Below are positions 22,558 to 29,474 of a stretch of 35,059 nucleotides of DNA, piece after piece; within the stretch, counting starts at the first letter, position 1, and each line of letters opens with the position of its first letter. A program made the translations under genes and the position numbers. This DNA comes from an uncultured Acetobacteraceae bacterium (GTDB lineage Bacteria > Pseudomonadota > Alphaproteobacteria > Acetobacterales > Acetobacteraceae): contig CAIXDS010000380.1 in the NCBI GenBank assembly GCA_903918195.1, positions 1-35,059 of the forward strand, given 5' to 3'. Below the pieces are notes generated by a model that was given only the letters and a program-made list of their open reading frames with translations, was not told the origin of the DNA and made no database searches.

Positions 22558-23494
22558 GGCTGCCCCTGGTTGGCGAACATATCCATCAGCCGCCGCAACA
22601 GCGGCTTTCGCTTCGCCATCTGCGCCTCCAGCGCCTCGATACGGCGCAGCAGATCGGGCTGGCCCGGCAGGTCTGGCGCGCCCTCCAAATCCTCGGCCAG
22701 TTCCTTCGCGGTGCCGGTCACCATCGCCATGGTGACCGTGCCGGCCGTCTCCAGCGCGCCGTACAGCAGCACCCGCCCGCACAGCCGGTTGATCCGGCGC
22801 GGAATGCCGCCGGTATGGTCGTGCACGGCGGCGAAGGCGGCATTCTCCCAGCCCGGATTGCCGTGCCAGCCCACCAGAGCCAGCCGGTGCTCGATATAGG
22901 CCCGCGTTTCGTCGCGCGTGAGCGGGCCGAGATGATACGAGGCCAGCACGCGCTGGCGCAGCTGGTCCAGGTCGGGACTGGCCAGCAGGCGCCGGAACTG
23001 CGGCTGCCCCATCAGGATGGTCTGCAGCGAGGCCCGCCTCCCCTCGGTGATGTTGGACAGCATGCGCAGCTCCTCCAGCGCCGCCAGCGACAGGTTCTGC
23101 GCCTCGTCGACGATCAGCAGGCAGCGCCGCCCGGCCAGCCGGTGGCCGCGCAGCGCCGCCTCGAAGTGCTGCAGCAGCGTCGCCTTGCCCGCCTCCAATT
23201 CCGCCACGCCGAAGCCTGCCAGCACCAGGCGGAACAGATCCTCGCCGGAAACCTGGGGGTATCGATGCGCGCCGCCGCGTAGGTGTCACGGTCGAACTGC
23301 GATCGCAGCCGCTCGATCAGCATGGTCTTGCCCGTGCCCACCTCGCCGGTGACGATGATGAAGCCCTCGCCCTGGGCGAGCCCGAACGTCAGATGCGCGA
23401 TCGCCCGGCTGTGCCCGCGGCTGCCGTAGAAGAAACGGGTGTCTGGCGTGAGCTGGAAGGGCGACCCGGTGAAGTTGTAGGTGGTTTCGTACAT
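22554..23494 (-). pseudogene. XrtA-associated AAA ATPase, single -1 frameshift
   Basis: From ATG 23494 the protein starts MYETTYNFTGSPFQLTPDTR and has Walker A VTGEVGTGKTMLI (about residues 48-60). Homology is lost after ARIDTP at about residue 80. It continues in the other frame with QVSGEDLFRLVLAGFGVAEL, Walker B CLLIVDEAQNLS, LRMLSNITEGRRASLQTILM and HDHTGGIPRRINRLCGRVLL to the stop at 22554. The shift lies in a run of five G (23255-23259; C on the coding strand), where one more base restores the frame. The total of 941 bases is one short of a multiple of three. The protein is an ExeA-like ATPase common in exosortase-A operons. It may be a true mutation, a sequencing error or slippery translation. 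Confidence 0.85.
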
Positions 23495-23505
23495 GTCCGG
23501 GTGCT

Positions 23506-25128
23506 TCAGAATGTCTTGCGGGCGCCGATGATGATCAGGTTGGTCGGCAGGTAGCCGGGCAACGTGCCGGCGGCTCCGGTCACCGCCTGCTCGCCCCGGT
23601 TGGTCCAGCTGTACTGCGCGTAGGCGGTCAGGGTCTCCGAGATCGAATAGGAAAGGTGCAGGCTGAACACCAGCGTATCGTAATTCTGGCTGCTGCCGGC
23701 CGGGCTGCTCTGGCCGGCCGAACTGCTCTGGGTGGTGCCCCATTGGGCGAACAGGAAGGAGCGCAGGTTCGGCCGCAGATCGTGTTGCCAGTTCAGCGAG
23801 CCATAAAGTCCGGTGTAGTCCTGCGGGCCGGTCGTGGCGGTGGTGGCGGCGGCGAGCTGGTGGCGTTCCTGGCGGCCAAGGCTGGCCGAGAAGGAATCGC
23901 GATCCTGCAGCAGTACCGCCGTGACCGAGGCGCTGGTCACCAGCGCCAGGTAGCTCTGCACGCTGTAGAAACTGTTGACGATCTGCTGCGGGGTGCCGTT
24001 GTCGAGGCCGATCGGGTTGCCCGACGGGTCCAGGGCCGAGGCGTCCATCGCGTTGAGCAGTTGTTCCGGGCCGGTGATGATACCCTCGGAATAACGTGCG
24101 TAGACGCGGGTGCGGGCGGTGGGCGCATAGCTGGCGTTGAGCTGGGCGGAGTCCACCCCGTCCTGGCGGCCGTAAGTCGCGACGATGCTGCTGTCGGCGT
24201 TGGGCTCCCAACGCAGGCCGGCACTCCATTCGATGCCAGCTTGGTTATAGGGCGGCGTTCCGCCGTAGTGGAGGGTGTCGTAGCCGAGCGAGGCCAGGGC
24301 CGTGATGCTGCGGGTGATGGCATAGCCCAGGCTCAGCTTCGCCTCGTCGCTGCTGCTGTCGTTGATCGCTCCGGCGCCGGCGCCCTGGCCCGCCGTGATC
24401 GACAGCGCGATGCTGGTGCGGCCCAGATCCGGTCCCGATTTGAGCAAGAGATATTCCTGCTGCGAGAAGAGGCTCTGTCCGCTCCCGGTCGTTCCACCGG
24501 TTGACAGGGCGTCCTGCGAGGTGTGTGACACCGTCGCGCCCAGCTCGGCGAAGCCGAGATCACCGAAGCGCTCCCGCAGATAGGGGTGGACGGAGAAGCT
24601 CATGGCCTGGGTTTCGGACTGGCGCGCCACGGCGACCGTGCTGCCCGGCCCGGTGCCGCCGTTGATGGGCTGCATGGCCGCGAAGGCGCGCAGGTCGAGG
24701 AACAGCAGCTCCGGCACCAGGGTGAGCCGGCTGATGGCGTTGAGGTTCTGGGTGATCCGGTTCTGATCGCCGTTATCGCTGTAATACTGCAGCGCCGGGC
24801 TGTAGGCGACGATCGTGCTGGAGCGCAATGTCTGGCCGTTGATCAGCACGGAAGGCAGCAGCGCCGTGATGAAGGCGGCGTTGCCCGAGCCGCCTGCTTC
24901 CTCCAGGTGGTCGGTCCAGCGTTGTTCGATGCCGAGTGCCGGCACGATCGTCCAGTCCGGCGCGGTGGATGGGCCGCCGCCGGGGGCGAGCAGCCCCTCA
25001 AGCTGCTGACGCAGCCCGCCGACCTGCGCCGTGGTGCCGGTATCGGGCTGCAACTGGGCGTGGGCCGGCGGGGCGAGCACCAGCGCTGCGGCGGTTATCA
25101 GGCTAGGCCGGGGCAGGCGCCGTTTCAG
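23506..25128 (-). CDS. Outer-membrane beta-barrel protein of the exosortase-A polysaccharide system
   Basis: A 540-residue protein with signal peptide KRRLPRPSLITAAALVLAPP and cleavage at AHA-Q. The mature part is a repeated amphipathic-strand barrel, with pieces such as LSLGYAITRSITALASLGYD, SAGLRWEPNADSSIVATYGR, TRVYARYSEGIITGPEQLLN and the end NLIIIGARKTF. It fits the PEP-CTERM-associated outer-membrane family and could be the secretin-like exit for the polymer or an assembly factor. No ATG, GTG or TTG lies in frame near the signal peptide. The best start is CTG 25128, overlapping the kinase stop (CTGA), where the other genes of the operon use ATGA. The upstream frame is open but non-homologous. 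Confidence 0.85.
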   Translation of the reverse strand: MKRRLPRPSLITAAALVLAPPAHAQLQPDTGTTAQVGGLRQQLEGLLAPGGGPSTAPDWTIVPALGIEQRWTDHLEEAGGSGNAAFITALLPSVLINGQTLRSSTIVAYSPALQYYSDNGDQNRITQNLNAISRLTLVPELLFLDLRAFAAMQPINGGTGPGSTVAVARQSETQAMSFSVHPYLRERFGDLGFAELGATVSHTSQDALSTGGTTGSGQSLFSQQEYLLLKSGPDLGRTSIALSITAGQGAGAGAINDSSSDEAKLSLGYAITRSITALASLGYDTLHYGGTPPYNQAGIEWSAGLRWEPNADSSIVATYGRQDGVDSAQLNASYAPTARTRVYARYSEGIITGPEQLLNAMDASALDPSGNPIGLDNGTPQQIVNSFYSVQSYLALVTSASVTAVLLQDRDSFSASLGRQERHQLAAATTATTGPQDYTGLYGSLNWQHDLRPNLRSFLFAQWGTTQSSSAGQSSPAGSSQNYDTLVFSLHLSYSISETLTAYAQYSWTNRGEQAVTGAAGTLPGYLPTNLIIIGARKTF

Positions 25129-26072
25129 GATCTCGAGCCGTAATAATACGTCGAGCCGTAATAGTAGTAGGCACCGAAGGTGGAGTTGGTGGTGAGCCGG
25201 ACCTTGTTTAGCACCAGGACGATGTTCGGGCAGGCGCGGATCAGCTCGAGCGAGGCTTCGATCTCGCTGCGCTGCGTCCGCTCGGCTTCCACCACCATGA
25301 TGATCTGGTCCACCAGTGCGGCCAGCGTGCTCGGATCGCTGGTGGACAGGCATGGCGGGCAGTCCAGGATGATGAAATGGTGGGCGAAGCGGCGGCGCAG
25401 CCGTTCGATAGCCGAACTGACCGGTCTGGTCATCCCCGGCTCGGCGGCGGTGACGTCGCGCGCGCCGACCGGCAGATACGACAGGCCGCCGATGCCGGTG
25501 CGGAGCAGCAAGTCCTCGGCCCGCAGCGTCGGGTTGCTGACCAGGTTGTAAAGCCCGGGCGCGTCGGCCAGGCCCATCAGCCCGCTGAGCGACCGGGGCT
25601 TGGTGTCGCAGTCCACCAGCAGTACCTCGCCCTGCCCGTTCTCGGCGATGATGGCGGCCAGGTTCAGGGCGGTGAAGCTCTTGCCCTCGCCCGGCCTGGA
25701 GCTGGTGAACATCAGCAGGTTGCTGGATTCCAGGCGGTTTTTGCCGGCCCGCAGGGCGCGCAGGATGCTGCCGACGGTGATGCGCAACTCCTCCGAGATG
25801 CGGGTCCGTCCGCGCCCGCCCAGCACCAGCCCGGCCCGCTTCAGCGTCTCCATGTCCAGGCGCGGCGGCCCGGCCAGCGGCGGCGCCATGGTCGGGATTG
25901 TCGCCGGCGAGATGGGGGCCGGTGCGATCGGGGGCGGCGCGGTCTCGGCGGGCGGGTCCGCGGCGTGCGCCGCCACCGCCAGGTCGTTGTCGGTCTCCGG
26001 CAGGAGGCCCGCACCGCTGCGCAGCAAGGCGGCCGCGCGTTCGATCAGATGGCCGGCCCGGTTCGACGTCAT
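25125..26072 (-). CDS. Tyrosine autokinase of the exosortase-A polysaccharide system (BY-kinase)
   Basis: A 315-residue cytoplasmic BY-kinase. The first 75 residues are a low-complexity Pro/Ala-rich linker. The P-loop SSRPGEGKSFTALNLA has Lys131. Walker A' is LLVDCDTKPR (about 151-160) and Walker B is FIILDCPP (about 243-250). The C-terminus is a tyrosine cluster, AYYYYGSTYYYGS, the site of autophosphorylation in this family. Together with the Wzz-like protein encoded just upstream (ATGA overlap) it controls chain length and export. It is the soluble type, separate from its membrane partner. The stop overlaps the CTG start of the barrel gene. Confidence 0.93.
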   Translation of the reverse strand: MTSNRAGHLIERAAALLRSGAGLLPETDNDLAVAAHAADPPAETAPPPIAPAPISPATIPTMAPPLAGPPRLDMETLKRAGLVLGGRGRTRISEELRITVGSILRALRAGKNRLESSNLLMFTSSRPGEGKSFTALNLAAIIAENGQGEVLLVDCDTKPRSLSGLMGLADAPGLYNLVSNPTLRAEDLLLRTGIGGLSYLPVGARDVTAAEPGMTRPVSSAIERLRRRFAHHFIILDCPPCLSTSDPSTLAALVDQIIMVVEAERTQRSEIEASLELIRACPNIVLVLNKVRLTTNSTFGAYYYYGSTYYYGSRS

Positions 26073-27643
26073 GCCGCGCCCGGCGTTTGCAACAGGCGAT
26101 AGAGCAGGCCGCCATAGACGGCACCGAGCAGCAGCACCGCCATCGCGAAGCCGGCCACCGAGAGCAGTTGGCGCTGCAACGGCACGGTGGCGCCCAGCAT
26201 GGAGATGCCGCCCGCCACGGGCAGTCCGAAATCGCGCAGATCCTCGATGGAGTGGAACGACCGGTCGAACTGCAGCAGCAGGATGACCAGGCCCGATCCG
26301 GCACCGAGACCGGCCAGTAGCACGACCGAGAGCAGCAGGGCCCGTTTCGGCGCCGCCGGGATCTGCGGCAGTTGCGGCGGGTCGATAATCTGCATCTTGA
26401 CCTTCTCGGCGTCGTTGTCTGCGGCGGCGGCGATGCGCATCGACTCGCGTCGGCTCAGCAACTCCATGTAGTTCTTGTGCAGCACGTCGTAGTCGCGGTT
26501 GAGGTTGGTGTACTCGGCCTGCAGTCCGGGCGCGCCGCGGGCGATCGCTTCCAGCCGGTCGCGTTCCTTGGTGCCCTCGTCGATCTGCCGCCGCAGCGAG
26601 GCGATGACCGTTTCCTGCTCGAACAATTGCATGCGCATCTGCTCGTACACCGGATTGGGCAGGCCGTGCGCGCGCGGCTTGTTTGGCCCCGCCGCTTCCT
26701 GGGGCGCCGCCGGCGGCGGCGGTGCCGCGGCCGGCCGGGCCTTCAGGTCGGCGATCAGTTGGCGCGCGGCTTTCACCTCGGGGTGGTTGTCGGTGTATTT
26801 CTGCTGCAGCTCGAACAGCCGCTCCTCGGCATGGGTCAGTTGCTGGTTTGCCGGGGCGGCGTTGCCGCTGGTGTCGGAATTGCCGGACAGGCTCCCCCCA
26901 CCGGCATCCAGCGTCAGCACCGTCGGAATGGTGGACAGCTCGCGCTGCATCATGTCGCGTTTGGTCAGCACGTCCTTCAGCTGGCCCTCCAGCACCTTCA
27001 GTTGGGTACGTGCCTCCTCCAGCCGCGACACGCCGGCATCCGACGGCAGCAGATCGACATACCTGACGTGGAAGTCGGCGCGTCGCGCCTCGGCCTCGCG
27101 CAGTTGCCGCTCGTACAACGCGATCTGCTGCTGCAGGAATACCCGCGCGTTCTCCATGTCGGTGCGGCTGGTGCCGACCTTGCTCTCGATGAAGATCGAC
27201 AGGATGGACTGCACCACGTCGTAGGCCAGCCTGGGCGTGGCGTTGCGGTAGGAGATGGTGAACAGGTTGTGGGTCTGCGGCGTGATCCGGATGGCGCCGG
27301 CCAGGCTGGCGACCATGCTCTCGAGGTCGGCTGGGCCGGCGATGCTCAGCTCCAGGTCGGTCTTGGAGATCAGCTTCTCGAGGTTGGGCCGGCTCAGCAG
27401 GGTGCGCTGCAGCACGTCGAGCTGGCTGACCGGCGTGTCGTCCAGCGCCAGGCCGCGCAGCAACGGCGTCAGCACGGCGTCGGAATCCACGTACAGCCGC
27501 GCGCTGGCCTCGTACTGGTTGGGAATGGCGGAGACGAATACCCAGCCGGCCACGCAGACGATCCAGCTCAGGGTGATGGCGAACCAGCGCTGCCGCCAGG
27601 CGCCCAGGCCGTAGCGGCGGAACAGGGTGTGGAATTCGTCCAT
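26069..27643 (-). CDS. Polysaccharide chain-length determinant (Wzz-like), exosortase-A type
   Basis: A 524-residue inner-membrane protein. A first membrane helix (about residues 21-40) follows FRRYGLGAWRQRWF. The Wzz motif is PNQYEASARLYVDSDAVLTP. A long periplasmic coiled-coil contains ARVFLQQQIALYERQLREAE, KDVLTKRDMMQRELSTI and LFELQQKYTDNHPEVKAARQ. The second helix lies at about 440-460 with the Pro-rich DPPQLPQIPAAPKRALLLSV before it. A last hydrophobic stretch, AVLLLGAVYGGLLYRLL, is present near the end. It forms the co-polymerase that works with the tyrosine kinase. The stop overlaps the kinase start. Twelve bases separate it from the export lipoprotein gene. Confidence 0.93.
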   Translation of the reverse strand: MDEFHTLFRRYGLGAWRQRWFAITLSWIVCVAGWVFVSAIPNQYEASARLYVDSDAVLTPLLRGLALDDTPVSQLDVLQRTLLSRPNLEKLISKTDLELSIAGPADLESMVASLAGAIRITPQTHNLFTISYRNATPRLAYDVVQSILSIFIESKVGTSRTDMENARVFLQQQIALYERQLREAEARRADFHVRYVDLLPSDAGVSRLEEARTQLKVLEGQLKDVLTKRDMMQRELSTIPTVLTLDAGGGSLSGNSDTSGNAAPANQQLTHAEERLFELQQKYTDNHPEVKAARQLIADLKARPAAAPPPPAAPQEAAGPNKPRAHGLPNPVYEQMRMQLFEQETVIASLRRQIDEGTKERDRLEAIARGAPGLQAEYTNLNRDYDVLHKNYMELLSRRESMRIAAAADNDAEKVKMQIIDPPQLPQIPAAPKRALLLSVVLLAGLGAGSGLVILLLQFDRSFHSIEDLRDFGLPVAGGISMLGATVPLQRQLLSVAGFAMAVLLLGAVYGGLLYRLLQTPGAA

Positions 27644-27655
27644 GCGGGCGCCTTC

Positions 27656-28453
27656 TCAGAACCAGGTCTGTGGAATGATGAGCGTGTCGCCGGGCAGCAT
27701 TTCGACGTTCTGGCTGATGTCGCCGTCCTTCATCAGGTCGCTCAGCCGCACGCGGATTCGTTCCTGCCCATCGCCGCTGCCACGCACGATCACGGCGCGG
27801 TTGCCGGCGGCGAAACGGGTCAGCCCCTTGGCCAGGATCATGACGTCGAGCACGGTCATATGGTCGCGGTAGGGAATCGCCTGCGGCTCCGCCGCCTCGC
27901 CGATGACCCGGATCTGCCGGTTCAGCGGGCCGACGAAGCCGTTGACGATGACGGTGACATTGGGTTCCTTGATGTATTCCTTCAGCCGTTCGGTCAGGTC
28001 CTGGGCCAACTGGCCCGGCGTCTTGCCGGCCGCCACCATTTCGGCGACCAGCGGGGTGGAGATGCGGCCGTCCGGGCGCACCGGCACGGCCATGCTGAGC
28101 TGCGGGGAGTCGTAGACGAACACATTCAGCTGGTCGCCGGCGCCGATCACATAGGTGCCGGCATCCCCCCTCTGCCCCGCTGGTGTCGAAGTGGCGGCCG
28201 GGGAGGTCTGCGCCGGCAGGTTTGCCGCCGCCGCGGCGGTACCCCCCTCCTGTTCCGCCTGAGCCGCCGCGGCGGCCGGCGAGGTTTGCGCTGGCGGACT
28301 TGCCGTGGGCGGCACGGGAGCGGCCTGCGCCGGCAGGCTTGCCGCGGCGCCGGGCTCCGCCGCTATGGGCGCCGTGGCCGGCTGGCGGTCGCCGGCGCAG
28401 CCGGCGAGCAGGGCGAGCGCCGCGACGCAGGCCAGGCGGAAGGTGACGGTCAT
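27656..28453 (-). CDS. Polysaccharide export lipoprotein (Wza-like), exosortase-A type
   Basis: A 265-residue outer-membrane lipoprotein. The signal ends LALLAGC with acylated Cys19. Residues about 28-92 are a Pro/Ala-rich low-complexity segment in which PAQTSPAA occurs twice. The Poly_export domain follows: YVIGAGDQLNVFVYDSPQLS, VRPDGRISTPLVAEMVAAGK and LAQDLTERLKEYIKEPNVTV. A SLBB-like part contains GEAAEPQAIPYRDHMTVLDV and ends LPGDTLIIPQTWF. It forms the channel of the capsule/EPS secretion machine. The operon's first gene, it has about 330 bases of upstream DNA with the tRNA-like sequence. The repeats in the linker probably arose by replication slippage. Confidence 0.93.
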   Translation of the reverse strand: MTVTFRLACVAALALLAGCAGDRQPATAPIAAEPGAAASLPAQAAPVPPTASPPAQTSPAAAAAQAEQEGGTAAAAANLPAQTSPAATSTPAGQRGDAGTYVIGAGDQLNVFVYDSPQLSMAVPVRPDGRISTPLVAEMVAAGKTPGQLAQDLTERLKEYIKEPNVTVIVNGFVGPLNRQIRVIGEAAEPQAIPYRDHMTVLDVMILAKGLTRFAAGNRAVIVRGSGDGQERIRVRLSDLMKDGDISQNVEMLPGDTLIIPQTWF

Positions 28454-28494
28454 GACTGTTCCGGTGTCAGCGATGAGCAGGCAGGAGGGGGTTT

Positions 28495-28573
28495 TGGGGC
28501 GGACGCGGAAGGAAGCGAATCCCCGACCTTTGCCACGTAATGACAGCCCTCGGCCACTGAGCTAAACGCCTGC
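28495..28573 (-). pseudogene. Degenerate tRNA-like sequence (UAC anticodon, Val-like)
   Basis: On the minus strand the sequence contains TTTAGCTCAGTGGCCGAGGG (D arm) and CTGTCATTACGTGGCAA, which folds into an anticodon arm with loop ATTACGT (U33 and anticodon UAC). A T-loop-like GGGGATTCGCTTCC follows, and CCA ends the element. The acceptor arms GCAGGCG and CGTCCGC pair with one A-C mismatch. Mismatches also occur in the anticodon and T stems, and two extra bases precede the D stem. It is too worn for a functional tRNA. It may be a relic of a plasmid- or phage-borne tRNA or an integration-site fragment. Confidence 0.35.
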
Positions 28574-28782
28574 CGCATGCCGATCCGGACAGACGGGCCG
28601 GACAGACGGGTCGGAGGCGTTTCTTTCCAGGCAACGACAGGAGGCACCATGATGAGGCGACCAAATGCGCGGGACCTCCGCCAGGCGCCGGTCGTGGCCG
28701 GCACCGGCTTGTTTCGGCATGAAGACAACCTGTCAACGACATGCACGCGCCTATCACAAATACCTTACGGGAGTAAAATTAT
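28574..28782. other. Intergenic region between the divergent polysaccharide units
   Basis: With the tRNA-like segment this makes about 330 bases without a gene between the Wza-like gene (minus) and the sugar-transferase remnant (plus). The minus strand has TTGACA (28731-28736) with a poor -10 (AACAAG, 28708-28713) at 17 bases, a weak promoter candidate for the large operon. The stretch 28755-28785 is AT-richer and may hold a plus-strand promoter. I see no clear operator, riboswitch or RNA gene. Confidence 0.3.
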
Positions 28783-29324
28783 TTGATCCACCCGCAGGTA
28801 GGTTCATCACGCTTATTAAAATTCTTGCCCGGATTGATTCTGACGCGGCCGGGATCTGTTGCTTTCCCGGAAGCACCTGACCGCATCCGTGAAATCATTG
28901 TGCGCTCGTTTTATCAGACCCGACCGATATCAACCGCCCCCCTGCCACCGACGCCATTGCGCCGCGGCGGCGACATCCTGCTCAGCCTGGCGCTGCTGCT
29001 GTTCACTCTGCCGCTGATGCTGCTCACCGCGCTGCTGGTCAGGTTCGAAAGTCCAGGCCCGGTGCTCGACCGGCAGCAGCGCATCGGCCTGCACGGCCGC
29101 CCGTTCACCCTGTTCAGGTTCCGCAGCATGTGCGTGGACGCCGGGGCGCGCGGCCCGGTCCGGGCAGCGGCCCCCGATCCGCGCATCACCCGCGTCGGCG
29201 CCGTCATCCGGCTCACCCGCATCGACGAGCTGCCGCAACTCGTCAACGTGCTGCGCGGCGAAATGAGCCTGCATCGCGGCCTGACGCTGCCGTGCTGATC
29301 CTGTTCCGTGACGGCGCGCGGTAG
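28783..29324 (+). pseudogene. Priming sugar transferase, truncated by internal deletion
   Basis: The frame from TTG 28783 includes PLRRGGDILLSLALLLFTLP, the membrane helix, then ESPGPVLDRQQRIGLHGRPF and RITRVGAVIRLTRIDELPQL followed by VNVLRGEMSL, the core of the bacterial sugar-transferase domain including the Asp-Glu pair. It then breaks off into RGLTLPC and a stop at 29296-29298. In another frame VLILFRDGAR and TAG 29322-29324 follow, which is the usual end of these enzymes. About 70 residues of the C-terminal half, with the GPRPE motif, are missing. The N-terminal membrane part is also shorter than in the roughly 460-residue exosortase-A type. The enzyme would start the repeat unit on undecaprenyl phosphate, so its loss should stop synthesis unless a copy exists elsewhere. 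Confidence 0.75.
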
Positions 29325-29474
29325 CAGGAAAGCGGCAGCAGGAAACAGGCCGCCACGGCGGGTCGTCCGTTCCGGCGAAAAACCGATACCGGCCGGCCGG
29401 CAAAACGGCCTCGGCAGGATGGGAGCGACGCTGTATGCCTGCGGCGCAGGGTTTTCCCCTCGCATTGGTGCAGC

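Noticed and set aside
23255..23259. Programmed ribosomal frameshift in the ATPase
   Set aside because: The G5/C5 run lacks a typical slippery heptamer and no stimulatory structure is evident; ATPases of this family are normally made from one frame, so mutation or sequencing error is more likely.
25129..26304. Upstream extension of the barrel gene frame over the kinase gene
   Set aside because: The extra 390 residues have no homology and overlap the whole tyrosine kinase; the signal peptide starts at 25128.
26372..28540. Very long plus-strand open frame (722 codons) over the Wzz-like and Wza-like genes
   Set aside because: It is the antisense of two well-recognised minus-strand genes. Its translation has no domain and is rich in Gly, Arg, Val and His, as expected for a GC-rich shadow.
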